Shown here piece after piece: positions 34,866 through 43,366 of a stretch of DNA of 64,000 bases (position 1 is its first letter; every line of letters starts with the position of its first letter). The stretch lies in assembly GCF_009911265.1 (NCBI RefSeq), contig NZ_QXXA01000007.1:62001-126000 (forward strand), given 5' to 3'. The notes beneath the pieces were generated by a model, which was given only the letters and a program-made list of their open reading frames with translations, was not told the DNA's origin and searched no databases. The DNA is from Senegalia massiliensis (GTDB taxonomy: Bacteria; Bacillota; Clostridia; Tissierellales; SIT17). The translations under genes were made by a program, and so were the position numbers.

Positions 34866-35431
34866 AATTTTTCCCTCCAGATACTTGTAGTTTTTTATCC
34901 TTTTTTGATTGATATATTATGTTTAAAATATCATTATTTTAGTATATTTACTAAAAATTTTTAATGAATATATATAATTAATTATTTCATTTATTTATTT
35001 CAAATTTGCATCATTTATGTTTATTACTTTCATATATTTTTATTTTTTGTATTTATTATTATATTTTTATTATCATTTGTGATAAAATCTTTTAAGTTTT
35101 TATCCTTATGCTTACGAAAATTCATCTTTAGATTTTTAGCATCACTTGAGTTCATAGTTTCTAGTCCTTCGTTACTTTTAAGTTAAGACATATCTTAAAT
35201 GTATTGTTCATCCACCGCCTGTAAGGTTATATGCTTTTCCGCTTCTGTAATGACATATTCTAAATAATTACTAATTCTAAAATTAAAAATATCTGTTTTA
35301 AATTTTTTACTTAACTTCTCTCACAAATTTCATTTAGTTCCTCCATATAATATAGTATATATTCTTTAAAATGTGATCCATATGCTAAGTCCATTGATTA
35401 TTACTACTCAATTTGGTATAATTAACATATA
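34866..35431. other. AT-rich gap with decayed coding traces
   Basis: No intact gene in about 565 bp. On the minus strand a short frame near 35190-35260 reads EYVITEAEKHITLQAVDEQY, but it is closed by stops on both sides. A strong Shine-Dalgarno (GGAGGAACTAA) with ATG near 35340 leads into an early stop. This looks like an eroded gene. Confidence 0.45.
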
Positions 35432-35646
35432 TTATTTATTTACAACCTGACCTTTTCTAGATAGCACTCTAGAGAGGTCCTTTCTTTTGTTTTCTAAATC
35501 ATTTACTTCTTTTTGAAGCTTCAAAACTAATTTTGCTATATATGAATGATTTATTTTAGATACTTCTATAAATTCTGTTGACTTTTTTTAGTAAGAATAA
35601 TAGTTTTTCTAGAATTTATATCTATGTTTTCGTACTTACTACCCAT
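35432..35646 (-). pseudogene. Small frameshifted ORF
   Basis: The ATG at 35646 encodes MGSKYENIDINSRKTIILTK and then goes out of frame at a run of seven T (35583-35589). The +1-related frame continues as STEFIEVSKINHSYIAKLVL, a coiled-coil-like segment and RVLSRKGQVVNK to the stop at 35432. One lost or gained base in the homopolymer explains it. It may be a sequencing error or true decay. No family recognised. Confidence 0.45.
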
Positions 35647-35690
35647 TCATTTTACCTACTTTCCTTATAGAATATAATTAAAAACTAATG

Positions 35691-35873
35691 CTAATCTTCA
35701 TATTTTGCATTAATCCTTATCTTATCTTCGTAACTGAGACTGTTCCATATTTGCCAACCAACTCTCCTCATTTCTTCTTTAACTTTCTCTTGGTCCAACT
35801 CTGGATCTGGTTCTAATATATGGCAAATGCTATTACCAGTCTTGTAAGTAGCTAGTATTTTTTCTTTTTGCAT
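35691..35873 (-). CDS. Small conserved-type mobile-element protein, 60 residues
   Basis: It encodes EKILATYKTGNSICHILEPD, then EVKEEMRRVGWQIWNSL-like sequence and SYEDKIRINAKYED. This pattern (short beta hairpin with a Ser/Thr-Gly turn, then RxxWxIW) is seen in small proteins of Firmicutes phages and integrative elements. GGAGGGATGTGAA precedes the ATG. The role is unknown; it may relate to recombination control. Confidence 0.55.
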   Translation of the reverse strand: MQKEKILATYKTGNSICHILEPDPELDQEKVKEEMRRVGWQIWNSLSYEDKIRINAKYED

Positions 35874-36030
35874 TTCACATCCCTCCTATTTAAATTTATG
35901 AAACTGCTAGATTGTACTATTACCAGTTGATTTAGTTCATGAAAAACATTACATAATTTATCTAATTATCCATAAATTTCTTTCTTGTTTTTCACTGTGG
36001 TACAATTTCCTATGGAAGGAGGTCGTTCAT

Positions 36031-36264
36031 TTGAATAAGAAAGAGATATTAATACACTTATATCAAACTAAAGATAAACTTGATTTAAAATATCAAGAAC
36101 TTTTCCTTGAATCTTTTATTAAACAGATCAATGGATTAAATCTATCTAATGATGAAAAAAAAGATGTATTAAATAACTTCGAAGAACTTTTGTTGCTAAT
36201 TAATCAATATAGTACTGATTTAGTTAATCAATCTTTTGATAGTATTAGTAAAATAGTTGATTAA
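36031..36264 (+). CDS. Small helical protein, unknown
   Basis: Seventy-seven residues from a TTG behind AAGGAGGTCGTTCA. All helical: KKEILIHLYQTKDKLDLKYQ and a C-terminal LNNFEELLLLINQYSTDLVN. No motif. It is cotranscribed on the plus strand with the gene at 36346, 81 bp downstream, against the general direction of the element. Confidence 0.55.
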   Translation: MNKKEILIHLYQTKDKLDLKYQELFLESFIKQINGLNLSNDEKKDVLNNFEELLLLINQYSTDLVNQSFDSISKIVD

Positions 36265-36345
36265 TTGTCGTTTATTGTCGCACGATTCATAAAGGTTTTT
36301 TGTCCCTTTTTGTAGAAGTTTCTAGTTAAAAGGGGGTGAACTATT

Positions 36346-36615
36346 ATGGCAGTTTACTTAATAAGTTATGATTTAAATAAACCTGATAACAATTATGAAT
36401 CTTTATATGAAACCATTAAATCTTATGAAGCTTGGTGGCATCATTTAGATTCAACTTGGATTATTGAAACTTCCTCTAGCTGCCAATCGGTTTCTAATAA
36501 TATAAAGTCTCATATACATAGCGATGATAATCTTTTAATTATTGAAGTTAAAAATAATTTCAATGGTATGTTGCCAAATCATGCTTGGGAATACCTTAGA
36601 AAAAGAAATTATTAA
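36346..36615 (+). CDS. Cas2/VapD-like ferredoxin-fold small protein
   Basis: Protein of 89 residues: AVYLISYDLNKPDNNYESLY, IKSYEAWWHHLDSTWIIET and LLIIEVKNNFNGMLPNHAWE. The pattern YLISYDL at the first strand, with a W-H-LDSTW second strand, recalls the small ferredoxin-like fold of Cas2 and VapD. It fits a widespread group that databases label SinR family, which is not the helix-turn-helix SinR. No cas genes or CRISPR repeats are near. GGGGGTGAAC precedes the ATG, and a terminator follows. Confidence 0.6.
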   Translation: MAVYLISYDLNKPDNNYESLYETIKSYEAWWHHLDSTWIIETSSSCQSVSNNIKSHIHSDDNLLIIEVKNNFNGMLPNHAWEYLRKRNY

Positions 36616-36620
36616 CTATT

Positions 36621-36665
36621 TGGTTATTCTTGAGATTCTTTTTCAAGAGTAACCACTCTTTTTCT
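36621..36665 (+). terminator. Terminator of the 36031-36615 pair
   Basis: GGTTATTCTTGA pairs with TCAAGAGTAACC (one wobble) across an 8-nt loop and is followed by ACTCTTTTTC, 6 bp after the stop codon. Confidence 0.7.
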
Positions 36666-37043
36666 AATGAAAATTTTATATTACTATTTTTTGTTATAGG
36701 GTTCCTATAATAGAATAAAAGATAGATAAACTCTACAACAAAGTACTTTAAAGATCATTTATATAATCTTGCTCGGAATATAATTATGACAAATCAAAAG
36801 AAAAAAATAAAAAAGCATAGAGTTTTAAAGTCACTCTATACTTTTAATATCCATAGTATATTTATTTTTCTTAGCTTTTTATAATCATACTTATATAAAA
36901 TTGAACTTTGCGTTATAATACATAGTTTTATCTACTAGCATTCATATCACAGTTTATCTCATATACTTCTTTATGCCACTATATATCTCTTGTTCATTAA
37001 TAGTACTTAACGCCTAACGATGCGAATACTGTGTTAGGAGATA
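36666..37043. other. Gap with repeat copy R1 and an attC-like inverted repeat
   Basis: No gene. It contains a weak hairpin at 36818-36842, intergenic repeat copy R1 (36897-36934, GCGTTATAATACATAG core), and at 37011-37036 GCCTAACG...GTGTTAGG, a short inverted repeat reminiscent of integron attC ends. Confidence 0.45.
36897..36934. repeat. Intergenic repeat, copy R1
   Basis: Core GCGTTATAATACATAG. Related to copies at 38888, 47696, 48374, 49093 and 49647. It lies 110 bp 3' of the broken hydrolase gene. Confidence 0.5.
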
Positions 37044-37522
37044 TTATATTAATCTCATATCCATAATTTCTTTTATTACCTCATTTATAGTTGTTATAAC
37101 TAATTCTGGATTATCATAAAAAATATTATGACCACAATTCTTTGCTTCAATTATCTCACCTTTGTTTGAATAATGTACTTGCTTCCTAATTAGGGTTTGT
37201 ATCAATTTTTCTAATTCTTTAGCTTCTTCATTAGGAATCCCATTATTAACTAACTTCCATATTTCAACTCCGCTATCGCTAATCAAAACCTTTAATGGGA
37301 TATTGAGAAATTTACAAACTTGTCGAATTTCTTTTCCAGAATCAATCATATTATTGAACTCTGAACTCATAGCTCTATATAAATTTGGTTTAGATAAAAA
37401 TTCTAATTTATTTCTTTCATTGAGGTGCCCATCCCAACTTCAATGACAATCACTGGTTGACCAACTCCTCTTTTATAAACTTCTAATATTTTAGATCCTA
37501 TATCTACTAATTTCTTAAACAT
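37044..37522 (-). pseudogene. Alpha/beta hydrolase remnant with internal deletion
   Basis: The ATG at 37522 (GAGGTG upstream) encodes an N-terminal piece with VYKRGVGQPVIVIEVGMGTS, the first strands of an alpha/beta hydrolase, and then stops. The C-terminal part resumes at 37370 (EFNNMIDSGKEIRQVCKFLN...) and ends with NCGHNIFYDNPELVITTINE, the catalytic His region. The nucleophile elbow between them is missing, so the gene is inactivated by deletion and frame disruption. Confidence 0.75.
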
Positions 37523-37836
37523 TCATAATCACCTCATAGTTGTATTTATAAAATATGGAATTCTTTATCATTTGTCCTTATAATGCCTAATATCTTCTAA
37601 AATTTTGAATATTCCTAATGTAATTGTCTACATCCCCTTTAACAAAGCATATAACTCTATTATGCAAAATACCGCTGTCTTTATATTATTGGTTGTATTC
37701 ATCTTTTAAAATAGCGTATAACAGACTATAAAATATGAATTCAAATTATTTTGAAAAAATAATTACACGAGCATAGTCCATAATATACCTCCATTCATAA
37801 TTATAAATATTATAATACGCTTAATAGCTTAGAGTT
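37523..37836. other. Intergenic gap of about 310 bp
   Basis: No ORF with a ribosome binding site. GCGTATAACAGAC near 37712 and TTTAACAAAGCATATAAC near 37638 resemble the ends of integron attC sites in opposite orientation, at a spacing of about 80 bp. The region lies 3' of the HIT gene. This is weak pattern evidence only. Confidence 0.35.
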
Positions 37837-37856
37837 CTATTCCTCTATAATTTCTT

Positions 37857-38345
37857 TTAGTTTCTGTTTATAAAGTTCTGCTGTTTTATGATAATCCATA
37901 AGTATACCTTCTTCTCTGACAAAATTTCCATATCTATTGTCTCTCCTTTTAGTCTAGGAAAAAGTTGAAAATGCAAATGATTCCTCTTACCATCACATAT
38001 GGTACACATGTATACTTTTTCTGCACCTAAAATTTCTTTATGAAGTTTAATAATTTCATGGGATATTTTCAATATATATGTACCTAGTTCAAGAGGCATT
38101 TCGGAAATATCTTCATAATGTTCCTTTGATACAATAATTGTTTGACCTGTTGCTCTTGGGTATCTTTCAAATTGACACCTTATTTTTTCATCCTCGTAAA
38201 TAATCAACCCATCGTCAGGAAATATACCTCCTGTTCTAAAGTTATCACAGCCGAAGCATATACCTTTTTCTTGCAAATCTCTTATCTTTCTACCTCTTTG
38301 TTTTAGTTCTTGTTCTTCTTTTTCAGATAATTTCTTAACGTACAT
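37857..38345 (-). CDS. HIT family hydrolase/phosphorylase, frameshifted near the C-terminus
   Basis: HIT-fold protein. GICFGCDNFRTGG has a Cys pair, IRCQFERYPRATGQTIIVSK is the nucleotide-site strand, and NHLHFQLFPRLKG is the HIT motif with HxHxQ in place of HxHxH, as in Ap4A phosphorylase and GalT-type members. After GETID the frame changes: the annotated tail VYLWIIIKQQ is atypical, whereas the adjacent frame gives YGNFVREEGILMDYHKTAEL and ends at a stop at 37837-37839. A one-base slip near 37930 is therefore likely, and activity of the truncated form is doubtful. Confidence 0.8.
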   Translation of the reverse strand: MYVKKLSEKEEQELKQRGRKIRDLQEKGICFGCDNFRTGGIFPDDGLIIYEDEKIRCQFERYPRATGQTIIVSKEHYEDISEMPLELGTYILKISHEIIKLHKEILGAEKVYMCTICDGKRNHLHFQLFPRLKGETIDMEILSEKKVYLWIIIKQQNFINRN

Positions 38346-38523
38346 TATAATCCCCCTTAGTATAATTAATAACAGCTAACAAACATACTATAAAATTCTA
38401 TAAAAAAGTATGAAATCCTTTAATTATATATATAATTTACTATATATGAGACTTCATAACTATAAATTCGTTCAGTTTATCATAATTCCTAATTATATAA
38501 ACCTGAATAATATGAAAGACGAC

Positions 38524-38832
38524 TTAGTTTGTTACAAAACTTAATGTAAAAGAAATGAGAAAGAAAGCACTACTAAATATAGGCATGTACCAATATCTCT
38601 TTTCATTTTTCGGAGTATTTAGCCAATCTGGTTTAAAAACTATGATAAAGTGTAAAAGTAAAAAAATAAAGGGGTCTAAAAAAATTACTATTCCTTTGGA
38701 GGAAAATCTATAATATCCAGGACCAATATAACGTACTAAATTATCAGGTAGTAAATCCCATAATATACTTCCTAGCAAAATCGGTAATAAACAAACTATA
38801 GAACCAATTATAATCTTTTTCTTTTTACTCAT
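38524..38832 (-). CDS. DUF1648/SdpI-like small membrane protein
   Basis: About 102 residues with three membrane helices. IVCLLPILLGSILWDLLPDN, then GYYRFSSKGIVIFLDPFIFL, resembles the DUF1648 region of SdpI-type immunity or signalling proteins (helix, amphipathic HWG-like loop, helix). The larger SdpI has six helices, so this is a half-size form. The start at 38832 is fixed by GGAGGTTTATT; the frame to 38856 is not used. Confidence 0.6.
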   Translation of the reverse strand: MSKKKKIIIGSIVCLLPILLGSILWDLLPDNLVRYIGPGYYRFSSKGIVIFLDPFIFLLLHFIIVFKPDWLNTPKNEKRYWYMPIFSSAFFLISFTLSFVTN

Positions 38833-38887
38833 AAATAAACCTCCTAAATTTATCATATATAAATTTATTTAATTCTTATTAAGTAAG

Positions 38888-38925
38888 ACTCAATTCTAAG
38901 TTATCATACTATGTATTTTATAAAG
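38888..38925. repeat. Intergenic repeat, copy R2
   Basis: ACTCAATTCTAAGTTATCAT followed by ACTATGTATTTTATAAAG. Matches R3 and R5 at most positions. It lies about 105 bp 3' of the phosphorylase gene. Confidence 0.55.
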
Positions 38926-39029
38926 AATAGACCTCAACTTCTTACAAAGCTTACTATAGATTCTTTGTAGCTACAACAAAGTTATATTTACTAATTGAAG
39001 CTTATCTCTAATCAAATTTATTTGAAAAT

Positions 39030-39803
39030 CTATAATTCTAAACATATTTCCATAGATAAATCCACCAAATTAATTCTAAGATCTTCTAATCTATTCCAAT
39101 TTCTAGAATCCCATTTGATACCACTCAGGTCATCTCCGCCATAAAGTATTTGTCCCAGTACAACACTTCTAAATTTAGCAACTGCAAAAAATGCAGCGGC
39201 CTCCATTTCAACAGTTACACATCCTTCAGAAATACGTAGATCTATTTTATCGTCTGTTTCACGATAAAATGCGTCTGTAGTCCATGTCTTAGCTTCAATA
39301 AATGGTATCTCATTCACTTTTAAATACTTAGTGATACATTTCAATGCCGACTTACTACATTCAACTTCTCTAGACGGTTTTAAATAATGATATGATAAAC
39401 CTTCATCCCTAATTGCTGAATATGGAACAATCAAGTGACCCAACTGAATATCCTTTTTTAACGCACCAGCAGTTCCACAAACAATAAACTTCTTAAATCC
39501 CATAGCGATTAATTGTTCAAGCTGTGCACCAGAACCAGCTGCCCCTAAATAACCTTGCACAATTCCAATAGGTTTGCCATCAACTTCTGTCTCATATATA
39601 GGTAATACAACTGTACATGTTTTGAATTTACCAACTTTTTTTAATCTTCCCTCACTTATCATTCTTTTAATAACATCACCAAAGAATGTGATTACGCAAT
39701 GCTCTGGAATATCTCTCTGATTTTTAATTGTATCAGAAGGCTCAATCTTAGCTTTTAGAGCAGAATCAAACTCCAATATAGGAAAATCTCTTTTTAACAT
39801 CAT
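39030..39803 (-). CDS. Nucleoside phosphorylase (PNP/UDP family)
   Basis: About 257 residues. GIVQGYLGAAGSGAQLEQLI carries the phosphate loop, VCGTAGALKKDIQLGHLIVP is the PNP signature, CVTVEMEAAAFFAVAKFRSV contains the ribose-binding MEAA motif, and GGDDLSG the base-site Asp. It should cleave purine or pyrimidine nucleosides with phosphate. AGGGGAT supports the ATG at 39803; the frame to 39842 is an extension. The substrate is not resolved. Confidence 0.85.
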   Translation of the reverse strand: MMLKRDFPILEFDSALKAKIEPSDTIKNQRDIPEHCVITFFGDVIKRMISEGRLKKVGKFKTCTVVLPIYETEVDGKPIGIVQGYLGAAGSGAQLEQLIAMGFKKFIVCGTAGALKKDIQLGHLIVPYSAIRDEGLSYHYLKPSREVECSKSALKCITKYLKVNEIPFIEAKTWTTDAFYRETDDKIDLRISEGCVTVEMEAAAFFAVAKFRSVVLGQILYGGDDLSGIKWDSRNWNRLEDLRINLVDLSMEICLEL

Positions 39804-40025
39804 TGTTTTATCCCCTTTTTGCATTAATTTTATCCACTTCACATAATTCTACTACTATGACATCAAACACATATTAATCAATATCATTAGACCTGTATAA
39901 TCTATGATATCCGATTTATACAAATTTTGAATGTGATTAAAAACTTTTTTCTCATTTTTACTTCTATAGTTTCAAGATTTCTTATTGTTATTATCATGTT
40001 TTGACATATTACAGATAACATTTTA

Positions 40026-40071
40026 AGTGGTATATACACTCTATGTTTTTATGTAGAGTGTATATACCACT
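40026..40071. repeat. Perfect 18-bp inverted repeat, 10-nt loop
   Basis: Positions 40026-40043 (starting AGTGGTATATACACTC) and 40054-40071 are exact reverse complements. No T run follows on either strand, so it is not an obvious intrinsic terminator. It lies between the phosphorylase gene and the small membrane ORF at 40114. It may be a protein-binding site or a mobile-element end. Confidence 0.7.
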
Positions 40072-40113
40072 ATGTTAGAAGATGTTATGATTTTTATATA
40101 ATAACTCAATGTA

Positions 40114-40278
40114 TTATTTGTTTTCAAGCTGATCAATTGCTAGACAAATTAAGCCAATAGACAATAAACTTATAGCGCTTTTAAATCCAATAGATTTCAT
40201 AATGTTTAAAACAAGTGTAGCAACTCCCATCCCTAATCCAATTGCTTTAAATATAACTTTTCTGAATTCCTTATTCAT
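40114..40278 (-). CDS. Small two-helix membrane protein, 54 residues
   Basis: ATG at 40278 with GGGGG nine bases upstream. It encodes NKEFRKVIFKAIGLGMGVAT, then SIGFKSAISLLSIGLICLAI and a short charged end (DQLENK). Two short membrane helices are expected. It resembles small hypothetical proteins scattered in Firmicutes; the function is unknown. Confidence 0.6.
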   Translation of the reverse strand: MNKEFRKVIFKAIGLGMGVATLVLNIMKSIGFKSAISLLSIGLICLAIDQLENK

Positions 40279-40361
40279 TATCTCTTTCCCCCTAATAACT
40301 TATTTCAACTTTATACCTAATTCTATTACCATCAAATTTAAAATATAAGGTAAATTACATG

Positions 40362-41165
40362 TTACAGTATTTTTTCCATATTAATTTGACCACGTCCTGT
40401 TTTTCTTTTATACCCTAGTCCTTCATATAGTTTAATAGCTGGTATGTTTTCTATATCACATGCTAAGAAACTTCTTACTGCACCATTTCTATTCCCCCAA
40501 TTAATTGCAAATGCTACTAAACTAAGTCCAATTTTTTTCGAGTGATAGCTAGGTTTAACTGCTACTTCTCTTACCCAAAGATTTATTCCTTTTTCGCTTT
40601 CAAAACCATATAAGCTAATACAACATATACCTATAATCTCATTATTCATCTCAGCTACAAATATATATGATTTCTCAGATTCATTCCATTCTTTTATCCA
40701 TTCAGCAGTTTCTCCTCTATATCCTCTTGAATAATCCTTACACGATTTTGTAACTTCTGAAGCTATTTGGTATTCACTATTTTTTATACTTCTAATTATT
40801 AATGAATTCTGTTGTTCTAAACATATTATTTCTAAATTATTATTCCAAAAATCTACCCATTCATTTGTAATCATAAATCCTTGATCTTCCATTTCAGAAA
40901 TATAATACTCAGGAATAAATTCTATATATGCTTTCTTAAGAATCTGATTCTGTGAAATTAGATTGATAGTCTTTTTTAATCCATCAAAAAAATCTTCCTT
41001 TGAATTTGTTGCCCAATATATTGTTGCTTTTTTATCTTCTATAGAATAAATAAATAAACTTTCATTGTTATTTATACATATTATTGAATTAGATATATCA
41101 TTATAATCTGAAAATTCTAAAGAGGTATATTGAAACTGTTTTACTTTATCAATTATATCCTTCAA
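40362..41165 (-). CDS. GNAT acetyltransferase with extra N-terminal domain
   Basis: Protein of 267 residues. The N-terminal half (1-125) is a divergent GNAT-like domain; the C-terminal half (about 130-265) is a standard GNAT: IFVAEMNNEIIGICCISLYG, LWVREVAVKPSYHSKKIGLS with the acetyl-CoA loop (degenerate Q/RxxGxG as HSKKIG), and ACDIENIPAIKLYEGLGYKR. TTG start behind GGAGGT. Substrate unknown; such genes are common gene-cassette cargo. Confidence 0.8.
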   Translation of the reverse strand: MKDIIDKVKQFQYTSLEFSDYNDISNSIICINNNESLFIYSIEDKKATIYWATNSKEDFFDGLKKTINLISQNQILKKAYIEFIPEYYISEMEDQGFMITNEWVDFWNNNLEIICLEQQNSLIIRSIKNSEYQIASEVTKSCKDYSRGYRGETAEWIKEWNESEKSYIFVAEMNNEIIGICCISLYGFESEKGINLWVREVAVKPSYHSKKIGLSLVAFAINWGNRNGAVRSFLACDIENIPAIKLYEGLGYKRKTGRGQINMEKIL

Positions 41166-41195
41166 TTTTTACCTCCACTAAATTTAATTATTTTT

Positions 41196-41265
41196 GGCTA
41201 ATGTCCCTAGTGTCTTTTGACGATTCACATGGTTTTGTGGACTGTTGCAAATGTTATGTTAGTCC
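41196..41265. repeat. Cassette-type intergenic repeat A
   Basis: GGCTAATGTCCCTAG at one end and ATGTTAGTCC at the other, with TGGTTTT in the middle. Closely related to repeat B at 41923-41983. The two copies flank the TmrB-like gene, each lying just 3' of a minus-strand gene. The ends form an imperfect TAAC/GTTAG inverted repeat, as in attC sites. Confidence 0.55.
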
Positions 41266-41300
41266 ATGATCAATATGAACTACACTACTTAAATTAAATA

Positions 41301-41885
41301 TTAATCACTTACCAAGTCTTTTTCTAATCTTCTTCTGACTTCTTTATTATCTATTTCATATTTTGTTAGCAACTCTAAATTACATGAAGTTGCAATTATC
41401 TCAGTTATTTCTTCAATTGTTCTTTTATCTGTTATTATATGTTCTTTAAAATATTCACTATTAAAACATTCAATATAACTATCAATTCGATTATGAATCC
41501 ATGAGTTTTCTCCATCACCGCGACGATTTAACCTATCCAACAAAATATTTTTACTAGCAATTAATGTGAAATGCTTAACTGTTATTCCCTCTGACTTTAA
41601 CTTACCTACAATTTCATCTAAATAACTTTTATTTATAATTGTCATAGGTACAACAATTGTCCCTCCATAATTTGAATGTATGTATGAAAGCATTTTATAA
41701 TTAAATTCTCGCCAAAGATTAAAATCTTGAAAATCACTGTTCTTCAACTTTGAAGGAATATTCTCACGAATAAAAAAACCTACTTCTTCAGGGTCGTAAA
41801 CATAAGAATTCTCCAGTCGTATATCTAACTCATTAGATACACTGGTTTTCCCAGATCCAAATGCACCATTAATCCATACAATCAT
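41301..41885 (-). CDS. TmrB-like P-loop protein (tunicamycin-resistance type)
   Basis: Protein of 194 residues closely following the B. subtilis TmrB pattern: IVWINGAFGSGKTSVSNELD with the P-loop, NSYVYDPEEVGFFIR, LWREFNYKMLSYIHSNYGGT, IVVPMTIINKSYLDEIV, HFTLIASKNILLDRL and ENSWIHNRIDSYIE. TmrB binds ATP and tunicamycin and prevents its action at the membrane. The actual ligand here is unproven. GAGAGGAGG precedes the ATG. It is bracketed by repeats A and B. Confidence 0.85.
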   Translation of the reverse strand: MIVWINGAFGSGKTSVSNELDIRLENSYVYDPEEVGFFIRENIPSKLKNSDFQDFNLWREFNYKMLSYIHSNYGGTIVVPMTIINKSYLDEIVGKLKSEGITVKHFTLIASKNILLDRLNRRGDGENSWIHNRIDSYIECFNSEYFKEHIITDKRTIEEITEIIATSCNLELLTKYEIDNKEVRRRLEKDLVSD

Positions 41886-41922
41886 GTAGAACCTCCTCTC
41901 TTGTAATCATATTATTGTTTTT

Positions 41923-41983
41923 CAACTAATGTCCTTCTATTTTGTGACATCCCACTTGGTTTTCGTAAATTGTAGGTTAGGTG
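41923..41983. repeat. Cassette-type intergenic repeat B
   Basis: CAACTAATGTCCTTCTAT, TTTGTGACATCCCACTTGG, ending GTAGGTTAGGTG. Shares CTAATGTCC, TGAC, CCAC/CAC and TGGTTTT with repeat A in the same order. It starts 38 bp 3' of the TIR gene stop. Confidence 0.55.
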
Positions 41984-42020
41984 ATAAATTATAATTTACG
42001 TCAATAAATTCTTGAAAGAC

Positions 42021-43199
42021 TTACACAACTTTAGACCACCCAGAATCTATTATTTTATATTTGCTCCATAGGTATGGATTAAAGGAAGACGAAATATTAT
42101 AACTTCTTTTATTTGCAATTATTTCAACCCTTTTATTTTCATAATTATATAGAATTAGATTGTTTAAATCACAATTTGAAAGAGTTATATCTGCTTTACC
42201 ACCATACTTATCTTCAATTTCTATATTGATATATGTACATTTTATAGCAATATTACCCTTATTAATAAATCTAAAAAAACATCTTAATTCATCATCAGTA
42301 CCATATTCTTCTATTCCTTCAAGTTCAACAATCTGTGGTGATGACTTATGTTTATTATTTTCGTATATAGAATTAATTTCTTTAATATATTTTTCTTTTC
42401 TTCTATCCCAATAATTCTCATCCAAATCATCTAAATCAAATTCTCCTATTAGCTCATTTTTAAACTCATTAATTTTATCAACTGCATCCATTCTAAACCA
42501 TATTTTAGATGCATCTACTGAACCTCTAATTTGGTTATAGTTAAATCCTGGCACTAATATAGCAGTATGACGTTTAGATTGTACCCATGCAGCACCCATT
42601 TCATTTAAACAAGCAGGGCTATTGTAATAATTCTCAGATAGTAAATAAATAACATGTAACTCTTTATTAAATTGTTCCTTTAAATAATCATAAATATGTT
42701 TTCCCATTGGAATACCATATCCAGAAACAGAACTACAGAATACATTTGACTTTCCTTTAAAACCAATGTCTTCTAATAACTCGACTAACACACTCACATA
42801 ATCAATATCTAGGGATGAATGACTTATAAAAATCATCTTTTGATCTTGATTTGTTTTTTGCAAGTTAGAGTAGTTATCTGTATCTACAGTATTGTCTTTT
42901 ATAAAATCACCATCATTCAGTAATGAATTTAAATATGACATAACAGCATCATATGCACTTGTTCCCCATGAGTTTTTTCTTGTTTTATAAACATTTATAA
43001 TTTCATCATATAAAATATGTTCTTTACAATACTTAGATGTAAATATCTTAACTTTATTCATCCATAGATCGTATTCTTCTCCAGAGATATAATCGGGCAT
43101 TATTAATCCAGGTTCATTAACTTTAACAAAGTTAACACTCTTAACATGCTTTCCCTGTTCAATTAATTTTTCAAGTTTCTCCTTGACTTTATTACTCAT
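42021..43199 (-). CDS. Stand-alone TIR-domain protein
   Basis: Protein of 392 residues. An N-terminal helical region (1-115) is followed by a TIR domain at about 118-265: MIFISHSSLDIDYVSVLVEL, NVFCSSVSGYGIPMGKHIYD, LHVIYLLSENYYNSPACLNE with the catalytic Glu in NEMGAAW, and SKRHTAILVPG. The C-terminal part (about 300-390) looks like a beta sandwich. Bacterial TIR proteins degrade or process NAD+ in anti-phage defence. No partner (Thoeris ThsA, STING, SIR2) is adjacent. GGAGAG precedes the ATG. Confidence 0.85.
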   Translation of the reverse strand: MSNKVKEKLEKLIEQGKHVKSVNFVKVNEPGLIMPDYISGEEYDLWMNKVKIFTSKYCKEHILYDEIINVYKTRKNSWGTSAYDAVMSYLNSLLNDGDFIKDNTVDTDNYSNLQKTNQDQKMIFISHSSLDIDYVSVLVELLEDIGFKGKSNVFCSSVSGYGIPMGKHIYDYLKEQFNKELHVIYLLSENYYNSPACLNEMGAAWVQSKRHTAILVPGFNYNQIRGSVDASKIWFRMDAVDKINEFKNELIGEFDLDDLDENYWDRRKEKYIKEINSIYENNKHKSSPQIVELEGIEEYGTDDELRCFFRFINKGNIAIKCTYINIEIEDKYGGKADITLSNCDLNNLILYNYENKRVEIIANKRSYNISSSFNPYLWSKYKIIDSGWSKVV

Positions 43200-43366
43200 A
43201 TTTCATCTCTCCTTAATAATTCAAATTTTGCAAATGAAATCAATGGAAATTTCCACTGAACAAAATTCAAATATCTTATTACTGATAACTTATTAAATGA
43301 ATAATAGGAACTTAAACGGATATTCCAACATACTATTTATAATACTCTTCATCCATACCTGCTCTA

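Noticed and set aside
36346-36615. CRISPR-Cas locus suggested by the Cas2-like ORF
   Set aside because: No cas1, effector genes or regularly spaced direct repeats are near; the protein fits a stand-alone small family better.
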